DNA of 33,655 nucleotides, from positions 1 through 33,655 of the forward strand of contig DAIOSV010000023.1 of the NCBI GenBank assembly GCA_036752345.1, written 5' to 3'. The notes under the pieces are model-generated. The model saw nothing but the letters and a program-made list of their open reading frames with translations, ran no database searches and was not told the DNA's origin. The translations under genes and the position numbers were made by a program. Positions 7,275 to 14,699 of the stretch are shown in pieces. Every line of letters begins with the position of its first letter. Position 1 is the stretch's first letter. The DNA is from UBA1715 sp036752345. Its GTDB lineage: Bacteria > Bacteroidota > Bacteroidia > Bacteroidales > UBA1715.

Positions 7275-8518
7275 TATTTATTCTGAAGAATCGCAAAATC
7301 ATCCCAAAATTCGGGGTATGATTTGGCTACACATTCAGGATTTTCAATGGTAATAGGTTCTTTGGCCAATAATGCAGCCGTTGCGCCTGCCATAGCAATG
7401 CGGTGGTCGTTGTTGGCGTGGAGCGTTCCTCCTTGCACGGTTCCTCCGTACACTATCATTTCGTCGCCTTGCACGTCTATTTTTGTGCCAATTTTTGCGA
7501 ACTCTTTTTGTAAAACCAACGCGCGGTTGCTTTCTTTGTGAGCCAAACGCGAAACGCCCAAAATGTGCGTGTTGCCCGTGCAGTGTGCTGCAAGCGAAAC
7601 TAAGGGCGGAAATAAATCGGGACATTCGGTAGCGTCAAATGTGAACGCCTTGAGTTCCGAACGAGAAACGGTGATTTCGTTTTCGCCAATTTTCACCTGC
7701 GCGCCAACCATGCGGAGCGCGTCTATGATTGCCTTGTCGGCTTGGCACGATTCTAACGAAATATTTTTTACGGTAACGGTGCCGTTTAGCGCTCCTGCTA
7801 CAAGCAAAAACGCGGCTCCGCTCCAATCTCCTTCAACTACAAAATCGCGAGCGGTGTATGTTTGCCCTGCTTCAATTTTGAACGTTTCGTATCCTTCGCG
7901 ATTCACCGTGACACCGAATTTCTGCATCATGTCTATGGTGATGTCAATGTACGGCTTGCTTTTGAGGTCGGTAACCAAAAGTGTGACCGTTTGCTCTGCG
8001 TATGGTGATGCAATGAGCAAGCCCGTGAGAATTTGCGAACTAAGCGAGCCGTCAACGTGAGCAAGTCCGCCACGCATGGGGCCGCATACCTGTACCGGAA
8101 CAAATCCGTTGGTGGTAGAAATTTCTATGCCAAGCTGGCGCAATGGTTCTTCCAAGGCAGAAACCGGACGTGTTTTGAGCGAACCTTCGCCACGAAGCGT
8201 GATAGGATTGTGCCACAAGGAAGCCACCGGCGTAAACATACGAATGCCAAGCCCGGCCTCGCCACAATTCAATTCATTTGTTTTGGGTTGCAAACCGCCC
8301 GAAATCGTAACATCTTCGCCCGAAACAATGACCGTTGCTCCTAAATTTTCGGCAATGTGCAAGGCGGCATCGCTGTCGTTGCTCGAAGAATATCCGTGCA
8401 AGTATGATGTTCCCTGTGCCAACGCACTGATGGCTATGGCTCTTTGCATTACGCTTTTTGATGCTGGCGGAACTATGGTTCCTTGTACTTTTGATGGCGT
8501 TATAGTTTTGTTTTCCAT
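7274..8518 (-). CDS. aroA: 3-phosphoshikimate 1-carboxyvinyltransferase (EPSP synthase)
   Basis: Transfers the enolpyruvyl group from PEP to shikimate-3-phosphate, step six of the shikimate pathway. The 414-residue protein has the substrate-binding PASKSVMQRA (Lys21, Arg26), the helix motif NCGEAGLGIRMF in place of the classical GNAGTAMR, the central SSQILTGLL segment, and near the C-terminus DHRIAMAGA and AKSYPEFW. The Cys-Gly-Glu-Ala-Gly-Leu variant is what I recall from Bacteroidota AroA. The start overlaps the stop of the upstream aroE-aroK gene by 19 bases, so the two are co-transcribed and probably coupled. Confidence 0.95.
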   Translation of the reverse strand: MENKTITPSKVQGTIVPPASKSVMQRAIAISALAQGTSYLHGYSSSNDSDAALHIAENLGATVIVSGEDVTISGGLQPKTNELNCGEAGLGIRMFTPVASLWHNPITLRGEGSLKTRPVSALEEPLRQLGIEISTTNGFVPVQVCGPMRGGLAHVDGSLSSQILTGLLIASPYAEQTVTLLVTDLKSKPYIDITIDMMQKFGVTVNREGYETFKIEAGQTYTARDFVVEGDWSGAAFLLVAGALNGTVTVKNISLESCQADKAIIDALRMVGAQVKIGENEITVSRSELKAFTFDATECPDLFPPLVSLAAHCTGNTHILGVSRLAHKESNRALVLQKEFAKIGTKIDVQGDEMIVYGGTVQGGTLHANNDHRIAMAGATAALLAKEPITIENPECVAKSYPEFWDDFAILQNK

Positions 8519-9816
8519 ATTTGCATTATTTCGTGTTGCAGGCGAAGAGCCGTGTGGTATTTTGAATTTTCTTCGGTACTAAACACCGCATGTGCTGTGT
8601 GAGCATAGAGGTCTTTTCTGTCATCCAAAATTTTTTGTAAAATTTCTTTTGGATTGCCGTTTTGCAAGAGTGGTCGTTTTTCAATTTTTATACGCTTACT
8701 GATTGCTTCCGGCGTAGCGTAGAACCATATTACGAGCGAGTTTTGTTTGAGTAGTTCGCGGTTGGGTTTGTTTAGCACAATGCCGCCGCCACATGAAAGT
8801 AAACTCTCCGCTTTGGAATTGAATTTCTCCGAAAGCATCTCTTTTTCAGCATTGCGAAAATACGCCTCGCCTTTTTGTGCAAAAATCTCGGTGATAGTCA
8901 TGCCTTCTTGTTCTATAATTTCATCGTCAATGTCGTGAAATTCATATCCGAGCATTTCGGCTAGTAAATGACCGTGGGAACTTTTCCCCGCACCCATTAT
9001 GCCAATAGTTGAAATTACATGATTGCGGTCGGCAAGCGTGGGCTGCAACAAACCGCTGCGCATAACTTCTTTGTTGGGCTGTTCGCCAAGAAACAGCGCA
9101 TACGAAGCAACGGCTTGATTGAGTAACCAATCTTCGGCGCTCACAATTGTGCAACCGCGGCGTTGAGCCATCTCAACCAAAGGAGAACCTTTGTAATTTG
9201 CATCAAACACAATATGTTGTGGCGTAAGCCATTGTTCTTCAATAGGATTCACGTTTTGTTGCAAGGCGGAAATAACTATCTCGCATTTGCCTAGCAAATG
9301 TTGTAATTCTTCTATCTCCGAATATTTACAACCAATGATATTTGCTGCTATGCGTGCTTTGCCAAAAGTTCTGTTTACCATAATCACTTCTGCTCCTTGC
9401 GAATGAAGCCCGTAAGCAGCAGCCTTTCCCGCACCACCGGCTCCAATCACCAAACATTTCTTGCCTTGAAGCGATATTCCTGCGTCTGCAAAACTTTGTG
9501 TAACGCCATAAAAATCAGTATTGTAGCCGTGAAGTTCGCCGTTTTCGTGTACCACCGTATTTACGCTGCCCAAAATCTTTGCTTCGTCGTGAACCACGTC
9601 AAGCAAGCGACCGATAGTTTCTTTGAACGGCGAGGTCACGTTCATGCCTTTGGCGCCAAGGTTTTTGAAAAGGAACAGCGCTTCTTCGGCAGTTTCGGCA
9701 CCAAAATATACATATTCCGCATCGTAGCCGTTATGCTGAAACATCGCATTAAACATGTTGGGACTCTTGCTATGCAAGATTGGATTTCCCGTAACAGCAA
9801 AAATTTGCGTAGCCAT
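8500..9816 (-). CDS. Bifunctional shikimate dehydrogenase / shikimate kinase fusion
   Basis: A 438-residue fusion of two successive shikimate-pathway enzymes. Residues 1 to about 250 are AroE: SKSP near the start, catalytic Lys65 in SPFKE, Asp101 in NTDFYG, NADP loop GAGGAGK (125-131) and NRT (148-150). Residues about 266-438 are shikimate kinase: P-loop GIMGAGKS (272-279), DIDDEI, the arginine of AYFRNAE, CGGGIV, the lid KRPLL and RKDLYAHTAH. All expected catalytic residues are present in both halves, joined by a linker of about 15-20 residues, so both activities are likely. ATG 9816 is preferred over a TTG at 9831, which would sit at the predicted transcript start. Next gene is aroA, overlapping by 19 bases. 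Confidence 0.92.
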   Translation of the reverse strand: MATQIFAVTGNPILHSKSPNMFNAMFQHNGYDAEYVYFGAETAEEALFLFKNLGAKGMNVTSPFKETIGRLLDVVHDEAKILGSVNTVVHENGELHGYNTDFYGVTQSFADAGISLQGKKCLVIGAGGAGKAAAYGLHSQGAEVIMVNRTFGKARIAANIIGCKYSEIEELQHLLGKCEIVISALQQNVNPIEEQWLTPQHIVFDANYKGSPLVEMAQRRGCTIVSAEDWLLNQAVASYALFLGEQPNKEVMRSGLLQPTLADRNHVISTIGIMGAGKSSHGHLLAEMLGYEFHDIDDEIIEQEGMTITEIFAQKGEAYFRNAEKEMLSEKFNSKAESLLSCGGGIVLNKPNRELLKQNSLVIWFYATPEAISKRIKIEKRPLLQNGNPKEILQKILDDRKDLYAHTAHAVFSTEENSKYHTALRLQHEIMQIWKTKL

Positions 9817-9838
9817 TGTATTTCTTTTCAAATCATTG

Positions 9839-9846
9839 CAAAGGTA
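9839..9846 (-). promoter_or_regulatory. Candidate -7 box for the aroE-aroK/aroA operon
   Basis: TACCTTTG on the minus strand, 22 bases before ATG 9816. A full match to TAnnTTTG. Confidence 0.55.
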
Positions 9847-9865
9847 AAAAATATGGCGGAATATG

Positions 9866-9873
9866 TATTTTTG
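9866..9873 (+). promoter_or_regulatory. Candidate -7 box for the LTA-synthase-type gene
   Basis: TATTTTTG, 19 bases before ATG 9893. It is back to back with the aro promoter, 19 bases apart. Confidence 0.5.
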
Positions 9874-9892
9874 TAGAAAATTGATTTAGGGA

Positions 9893-11806
9893 ATGAGAAT
9901 TTTTACGAATAACATACTTCTACTCACCAAGCGAATCGCGTTTTTGTTGGTGATGTATTCTTTTTGTCGATTGTATTTTTTGCTTTGCAATCTTTCGGCA
10001 TTTTCTCCTCTTCATTTTTCAGAACTTGCAAAATCCTTTTGGTATGGCGTGCGTTTTGACTTTTCGGCTATTTTGTTTCTCAATATTGCGTTCTATCTTT
10101 TTCATTTTCTGCCGTTTAGGTTTGTAGAAAATAATCGTTACCAAGCCATTTTACGACAAATTATCATTTTTGTGAATATGCTTGGCATTTCGCTAAACCT
10201 GATAGATACCGGCTATTTTGCGTTTCAAAACGGACGAAGCGGCATGGATTACATAAAGAATGTGCTGTTTTCTAACGATACCGTCAATTTGCTTCCGCAA
10301 TATCTTCGCGACTATTGGTATCATGTGCTTGTGTTTGTTGCGCTATACGTTGTGAGTGAGTTTTGGTTTCCGCGTTACAAACAGAGTAAATGTAGCTGTG
10401 CAGAAAAGAAATTTCAACCTGCGTGGGTAAATGTAGCCCTTGCTACGCTTGTGGCGGTTGTGTTTACTGCTGCAAGTTTCGTGTTTTATCGTGGTTTGGG
10501 AGTGAAACCGCTTGGCGTGGTTGATGCCATGCAGTTTACCCAAAACTATGCGCCCATTACGCTCAATACGCCGTTTACCATCTTACGAACAGCAAAAAAT
10601 AAAGGAGTCACACTTCGCACCTATCTATATGATGAAGAATGCCGTCGTTACTACTCTGCACGGAAACAATATCCGTTTACCGCACAAGAATTTACCAATA
10701 AAAACGTGGTGATACTTATTCTTGAAGGCTGTTCGCAACGAAGTGTCGGATATTTTAACCGAACGGAAGGTGGATTTACTCCGGTATTTGATAGTTTGCT
10801 TGCTCGTAGTTATTCGTTCTCGAATGCCTTTGCCAACGGCACAAAAAGCATTCAAGCTCTTCCTGCAATTTTTTCGTCGGTGCCACAACTTATGGACGAA
10901 ACGGTGATAGGTTCAAAATATGTGGCAAACAAAACCGATGCGCTCCCACGACTTTTGAACGAGAAAGGGTACCATTCTGCGTTTTTCCATGGCGCATTTA
11001 ATGGTTCCATGGGGTTCGATACCTATTGCAGATCAATTGGAATTACGGAATATTTCGGCATGAATGAATTCTTAGATGAATATCCGAAAGAAGGCAACTA
11101 CGATGGCGATTGGGGCATTTTTGACGACCGTTTTCTCATGTTTGCGAAAGAAAAAATAGACAATTTTCAGCAACCATTTTTCGCTTCAATTTTTACCATT
11201 TCGTCGCATCATCCGTTTGTGGTACCCGAAGAATATCGGCATTTATTTCATGAAAAACGACAAGAAATGAACGCTATGCGATATGCCGATTATTCGTTAG
11301 GAAAATTCTTTGAAGCCGCCAGCAAAACCGATTGGTTCAAGAATACAATTTTTGTGTTTGTTGCCGACCATACCGTGCCGTATTCCTTTGAGCCCGACGT
11401 GACAAGTAAATTTGTTTCGCCGGTTGACAAACATCGTATTCCAATAGCATACTACATCCCCGGTGACAGCACCTTCCACGGCATTGATAGTCGCATTACT
11501 CAGCAAACGGATATTCTTCCGAGCATACTCTGGCTACTCAAATATGACAAACCCTTTATTTCGTTTGGAACTAATTCCTTTGACGAAACCAATGGCAAGG
11601 CTCTTTACTATAGTTCGGGAACGTACACTTATATTGATTCCGCTTCGGTTATCAACTTCGATGGCGACAAGATTCTTGACTGTTTCCGCATAACGCCAAC
11701 CGAAACGATTCCTGCCCAAGCAGGTAGCGCCCAAGTAAAATGCATGAAAGCGCACATTCAGGAATACAATCGTAGGATGGTGCTGAATCAGATGAGTAAG
11801 GAATAA
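9893..11806 (+). CDS. LTA-synthase-family membrane sulfatase / phosphoglycerol transferase-like protein
   Basis: A 637-residue inner-membrane protein with about five N-terminal membrane segments (within residues 10-200) and a periplasmic alkaline-phosphatase-fold domain from about 270. Metal and catalytic residues can be placed: Glu278 in ILEGCS, the likely nucleophile Thr317 in NGTKSIQALPAI, Asp406 and Asp411 in DWGIFD, His439/440 in SSHHPF, and Asp492-His493 in VADHT. Relatives transfer glycerol phosphate or phosphoethanolamine onto envelope polymers or lipids. In a Gram-negative host a lipoteichoic-acid role is unlikely; substrate is unknown. It is divergent from the aro operon, and no strong terminator follows. 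Confidence 0.85.
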   Translation: MRIFTNNILLLTKRIAFLLVMYSFCRLYFLLCNLSAFSPLHFSELAKSFWYGVRFDFSAILFLNIAFYLFHFLPFRFVENNRYQAILRQIIIFVNMLGISLNLIDTGYFAFQNGRSGMDYIKNVLFSNDTVNLLPQYLRDYWYHVLVFVALYVVSEFWFPRYKQSKCSCAEKKFQPAWVNVALATLVAVVFTAASFVFYRGLGVKPLGVVDAMQFTQNYAPITLNTPFTILRTAKNKGVTLRTYLYDEECRRYYSARKQYPFTAQEFTNKNVVILILEGCSQRSVGYFNRTEGGFTPVFDSLLARSYSFSNAFANGTKSIQALPAIFSSVPQLMDETVIGSKYVANKTDALPRLLNEKGYHSAFFHGAFNGSMGFDTYCRSIGITEYFGMNEFLDEYPKEGNYDGDWGIFDDRFLMFAKEKIDNFQQPFFASIFTISSHHPFVVPEEYRHLFHEKRQEMNAMRYADYSLGKFFEAASKTDWFKNTIFVFVADHTVPYSFEPDVTSKFVSPVDKHRIPIAYYIPGDSTFHGIDSRITQQTDILPSILWLLKYDKPFISFGTNSFDETNGKALYYSSGTYTYIDSASVINFDGDKILDCFRITPTETIPAQAGSAQVKCMKAHIQEYNRRMVLNQMSKE

Positions 11807-12115
11807 AAATACTCGAAAACTTCAAGTTAGTATATTTTAATTATATATTTTTATATTTGTATAATTAAAATGTGTAGTAACTCTAAAGTTTTGCCTATGA
11901 GAAAAAAAGATGTGTAGTGTTTTTTTAAAGAGTTAAACCGAGTCTTGAATGTTAGATATGAAAAGTTAATGTCTAAACTTTTTCTAAATAGTAAACGGTA
12001 AAGGGGTAGGTGAGAAGTTCTCTCTTTATAGATATATTTAAACAAGGACTTCACGAAACGGAGTATTTGAAAAGCCGTGCATATTGCGAAGTGAGTAAAA
12101 TAAAAATTAATAGTT
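11807..12115 (+). other. 309-base AT-rich non-coding region
   Basis: No convincing ORF or known RNA is seen. It contains an 11+11 bp perfect inverted repeat (11835-11845 / 11860-11870) around a TATATTTG -7-like box (11852-11859). It also holds a 9-base direct repeat ATGTGTAGT (11870-11878 and 11910-11918) and a 7+7 bp inverted repeat TAACTCT/AGAGTTA (11878-11884 / 11929-11935). If the -7 box is used, the downstream gene has a leader of about 250 bases. Confidence 0.6.
11835..11870 (+). promoter_or_regulatory. Inverted repeat enclosing a candidate -7 box
   Basis: Arms TTTTAATTATA and TATAATTAAAA are perfectly complementary. The 14-base spacer ends with TATATTTG. It could be a repressor-covered promoter for 12116, or a weak A/T-only hairpin after the upstream gene. 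Confidence 0.35.
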
Positions 12116-12556
12116 ATGTCAAATTTAAAATCAGGAATAGCCTTATCTGAAGGCGAAAAAGTTGTAATGGAAATAGAGGCAGAATTATGGGCCACAAGTT
12201 CAAACCCTATTGCTCAAGCTCTTGGATGGGTGATTAAATTTATATATTTAATCTTGGGTGTAAAGAAAAAGGGTGTCATAGTAATTACTGATAAACGTGT
12301 GATTGAGGTCAGACAAGATATTGTATGTTGGTGTTTAAATGCAGATAAAAATGTAAAGTATGTTTTGCCAAGTTCTTTAAAAGAAGTTGGTTATACAAAA
12401 ACCTCTACGTTTTGTGGATGTTTTTGCCAAGCATACCATTTGTATTATGAATCATTTACACAAAGTACAATGGTTTTGTTAAAAGGAGCTGATGAAGCTG
12501 AAGCACAAAAAATAGTAGATGCTTTTTATAATGCGATTTGTGCTGCAAACAAATAA
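12116..12556 (+). CDS. Conserved protein of unknown function, possibly PH-like, with clustered cysteines
   Basis: A 146-residue protein without signal peptide. It begins with an acidic segment (SEGEKVVMEIEAELWA), then a hydrophobic stretch (about residues 36-50). The middle, KKGVIVITDKRVIEV followed by VKYVLPSSLKEVGYTK, has the strand pattern of bacterial PH-like domains, and the C-terminal helix is AEAQKIVDAFYNAI. Cysteines cluster as CWC (71, 73) and CGCFC (100, 102, 104). I recall similar proteins in Bacteroides without assigned function. It overlaps the next gene (TAATG), so the two are coupled. The fold is a guess; the gene is solid. Confidence 0.7.
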   Translation: MSNLKSGIALSEGEKVVMEIEAELWATSSNPIAQALGWVIKFIYLILGVKKKGVIVITDKRVIEVRQDIVCWCLNADKNVKYVLPSSLKEVGYTKTSTFCGCFCQAYHLYYESFTQSTMVLLKGADEAEAQKIVDAFYNAICAANK

Positions 12557-13008
12557 TGCCACAGCAGACAATATCAACATATACAAGATATTTATATCTT
12601 AACACATATGCCTTTATCCTCTTTTTTGGGGGTATTGGTATATTGTGTTTGCCTTTTTGGAAAATTCATTGGATAATAACAGTAATCCAAGTTGTCATTT
12701 TTTTTATTTGTGAAAAAGGAGCATATGGAATATTTTCTTCATGGGAAGATAAAAAAAGGAAATATGTAGTTCTAGTTCAACGTAATTCAAAGGAATTTAG
12801 ACCAGATACTTTTAAAGAATTTATGCAATCACCGTGTGGTCGACTATTAACTAAGCTTGTCCTTCAGGATTTGGGTCAATCTAAAGAATATCATAATCTC
12901 AAAAAATTCAAATTATCATTTACAGAAATGATTAAACACAATTGTAAACCTACTAAAACAACTATCCGCATTTATCCTGTTGCTGGTGAGTCTGTTATAA
13001 AAAAGTAA
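12556..13008 (+). CDS. Small membrane protein of unknown function, coupled to the gene upstream
   Basis: A 150-residue protein with two predicted membrane segments close to the N-terminus (YLNTYAFILFFGGIGILCL and IITVIQVVIFFICE) and a basic, soluble C-terminal 90 residues (SWEDKKRKYVVLVQRN..., IRIYPVAG). The frame extends to 12538, but ATG 12556 shares its A with the TAA of the preceding gene, a common coupling arrangement. No family is recognised. It is followed by a hairpin likely to end the transcript. The gene pair is visibly more AT-rich than the aro and efflux genes around it. Confidence 0.65.
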   Translation: MPQQTISTYTRYLYLNTYAFILFFGGIGILCLPFWKIHWIITVIQVVIFFICEKGAYGIFSSWEDKKRKYVVLVQRNSKEFRPDTFKEFMQSPCGRLLTKLVLQDLGQSKEYHNLKKFKLSFTEMIKHNCKPTKTTIRIYPVAGESVIKK

Positions 13009-13016
13009 GTGAGATT

Positions 13017-13073
13017 ATGGAGTGCAGTATGATGAAAGAATTCGGTGATAAAAATCAATTCAAGCTGGAATAA
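13017..13073 (+). CDS. 18-codon ORF, possible gene remnant
   Basis: ATG GAG TGC AGT ATG ATG ... GAA TAA gives MECSMMKEFGDKNQFKLE, nine bases after the previous stop. Its TAA is the first part of the terminator stem. It may be the broken start of a former gene, a tiny peptide, or chance. No evidence beyond position. Confidence 0.15.
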   Translation: MECSMMKEFGDKNQFKLE

Positions 13074-13100
13074 AAGGCCATAAAACTATAAGGCCTTTTA
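13071..13100. terminator. Hairpin terminator of the unknown gene pair
   Basis: TAAAAGGCC (13071-13079) pairs perfectly with GGCCTTTTA (13092-13100) around a 12-base loop. The A-run and T-run on the two sides let it work in either direction, so it may also end the convergent Fic transcript. The T tract is short. Confidence 0.55.
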
Positions 13101-13112
13101 CCTAGAAATAGA

Positions 13113-13138
13113 AGATGGTGAAAATTATTTCACCATCT
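13113..13138 (-). terminator. Hairpin over the 3' end of the Fic gene
   Basis: AGATGGTGAAA (13113-13123) and TTTCACCATCT (13128-13138) form a perfect 11-bp stem with a 4-base loop. The stem includes the last codons (EMVK) of the Fic gene. Downstream on the minus strand there is only a weak T-rich tail, so terminator function is uncertain. Confidence 0.4.
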
Positions 13139-14084
13139 CTATTCTTGATTCTATTTGCCCGAGCAGATATTCCGCAAAAAGCATTTCCATAGCTTCGAGG
13201 CTGCCTTTGGTGTGATATTCGTCAAAGGCAGAATAGTAGCGCATGCGGTCGGTAAATTTGATGTCGATGGGCGGATAGCCGGCTTTCATCAACTCAAGGT
13301 TTACCAGCAATCGTCCGGTGCGACCGTTGCCGTCAATAAACGGGTGAATTCCTTCGAACTCAATATGAAACTGTGCCAATTTTGAGACAATATTTGCACT
13401 GCTCTCATTGTAGGTCTCAAGCAAACGATCCATTTTTGGTGCAATCAAATATGGTTGAACCGGAGTATGAGCTGCGCCCAAAATTCGCACTGGAATAGTA
13501 CGATACACGCCACGGTCGTTGGGTTTGTCGGCAAGCACAAGTTGGTGAATTTGTTTTATGGTAAACTCATCCAGCACGTGCACATTTTTCACCAAATCGA
13601 GCACAAAATAGTACGCATCTTTGTAGCCCACCGTTTCCAAATGATCTTTGAGCGGTTTCTTGTCAATAGTCAAGCCGCGCAACACCAAGTCGGTTTCGCG
13701 CAGAGTGAGCGTGTTGCCTTCTATGGCGTTGGAATTGTACGTGTGTTCTATAATGAATTCTTCGTGCAAGCGGTTTTGCTCGCCGTCGGTGAGCGGACGA
13801 AGTTTTTCGAGCGCAGTTTTGTGTACTGCTATTTGTTTCAAAAGCGCGCGAAATTCTTTGCTCTCGCCGTATCGTGGCACAGGTTCGCTTACCAATCCTG
13901 CATAGAGGTTGGTGTTGAAAACCGCAAGCACTTGGTTCACTTTGTCCATGCGCAAAGATTGCTTGCCTTGTTCCAAATCGCGGAGGAAATGAATGCCCAC
14001 GCCTGATTTAGTAGCAAGTTCTTCTTGCGTCATGTGCAATTGCTTGCGCATTGCTTTTACGAATGTAACTAATGCTGTTTCCAT
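13125..14084 (-). CDS. XRE-type HTH / Fic domain fusion protein (probable AMP transferase with self-inhibition)
   Basis: A 319-residue protein in two parts. Residues 5-60 form a HipB/XRE-like HTH (MRKQLHMTQEELATKSGVG, LRDLEQGKQSLR). Residues about 90-319 are a Fic protein: inhibitory motif SNAIEG (118-123, Glu122 occupying the usual glutamate position) ahead of the core, and the catalytic loop HPFIDGNGRTGR (247-258), a complete HPFxxGNGRxxR. Fic enzymes usually transfer AMP from ATP to a hydroxyl of a target protein, and the N-terminal SxxxEG helix blocks ATP until relieved. The fused HTH suggests DNA binding, perhaps autoregulation. Target unknown. Own promoter at 14135-14105; convergent with the unknown pair. 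Confidence 0.9.
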   Translation of the reverse strand: METALVTFVKAMRKQLHMTQEELATKSGVGIHFLRDLEQGKQSLRMDKVNQVLAVFNTNLYAGLVSEPVPRYGESKEFRALLKQIAVHKTALEKLRPLTDGEQNRLHEEFIIEHTYNSNAIEGNTLTLRETDLVLRGLTIDKKPLKDHLETVGYKDAYYFVLDLVKNVHVLDEFTIKQIHQLVLADKPNDRGVYRTIPVRILGAAHTPVQPYLIAPKMDRLLETYNESSANIVSKLAQFHIEFEGIHPFIDGNGRTGRLLVNLELMKAGYPPIDIKFTDRMRYYSAFDEYHTKGSLEAMEMLFAEYLLGQIESRIEMVK

Positions 14085-14104
14085 GATTTTATACTTTTCC
14101 CGTA

Positions 14105-14135
14105 CAAAAATACATTTTTATTTTTGGAATGTCAA
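14105..14135 (-). promoter_or_regulatory. Promoter of the HTH-Fic gene
   Basis: On the minus strand TTGACA (14135-14130), 17 bases, then TATTTTTG (14112-14105), ending 20 bases before ATG 14084. It matches the -33/-7 layout of Bacteroidota promoters well. Confidence 0.6.
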
Positions 14136-14139
14136 TATT

Positions 14140-14158
14140 TTATACAAATTTAGTATAA
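14140..14158. repeat. Inverted repeat just upstream of the Fic promoter
   Basis: TTATAC, 7 bases, GTATAA. It sits directly upstream of the -33 element, so it is a possible binding site for the HTH of the Fic fusion. Very AT-rich surroundings make chance occurrence likely too. Confidence 0.3.
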
Positions 14159-14163
14159 TTTAT

Positions 14164-14691
14164 TCAAAATTGTATTTTTGTTTCTCCTGCTTCTAATTGT
14201 AGTAATGTTTGTTTTGCATCAATTCCTCCTGCGTATCCGCTCAGTGTGCCGTTGCTCCCAATAACTCTATGGCAAGGGACAAGAATCGAAATCGGGTTTG
14301 CGCCATTTGCATTTGCCACGGCTCTAACTTTTGTGGGCATTCCTAAGCGAGATGCTTGTTCGCGGTACGAGATGGTTTTTCCGTACGGAATTTCGAGTAA
14401 TGCACGCCACACCTTGTTTTGAAACGCAGTGCCGGTAAACAATATGGGAATGTCAAACGTGCTGCGTTGGTGGTGAAAATATTCGTCGAGTTCTGCTTTC
14501 CCTTTTTCAAGAATTGGAGATGAACCTTCTTGATACACGGCATTGAGCGCTTTGCAAATGCGGGCATCGTTACGATTTCGGTGTTTTGAATGTGTCCAAT
14601 CGCAGAGGCAGATTTTGTCGTGAAACGAGCCAAGAATCATCTCGCCCAGCAGGGATTCATAGTGTCGTATGTGAATATATTCGGTGCTCAT
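14164..14691 (-). CDS. ogt: Methylated-DNA--protein-cysteine methyltransferase (Ogt type)
   Basis: Repairs O6-alkylguanine by moving the alkyl group to its own cysteine. The 175-residue protein has the acceptor cysteine in VPCHRVIG (Cys140), and upstream the DNA-binding part FQNKVWRALLEIPYGKTISY and the RAVANANG segment with the arginine finger. There is no Ada-type zinc/HTH N-terminus. The frame is open up to 14970, but that part lies inside the AraC gene in another frame; MSTEYIHIRHY at 14691 is the family-like start. It begins 8 bases after the AraC stop, so both form one transcript. Confidence 0.93.
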   Translation of the reverse strand: MSTEYIHIRHYESLLGEMILGSFHDKICLCDWTHSKHRNRNDARICKALNAVYQEGSSPILEKGKAELDEYFHHQRSTFDIPILFTGTAFQNKVWRALLEIPYGKTISYREQASRLGMPTKVRAVANANGANPISILVPCHRVIGSNGTLSGYAGGIDAKQTLLQLEAGETKIQF

Positions 14692-14699
14692 GCCTACAA

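Noticed and set aside
7563..8582. Long plus-strand open frames of 165, 103 and 168 codons
   Set aside because: They are antisense to aroA and the end of aroE-aroK, both certain, and show no motif or promoter.
11851..12195. 114-codon minus-strand frame in the AT-rich non-coding region
   Set aside because: Overlaps the start of the gene at 12116, no family similarity, composition of translated A/T-rich DNA.
13455..14006. 183-codon open frame on the plus strand
   Set aside because: Antisense to the HTH-Fic gene, whose motifs are complete.
14164..14691. Full Ada protein
   Set aside because: The methyltransferase lacks the Ada zinc and HTH domains, and the AraC neighbour lacks the Ada cysteine cluster.
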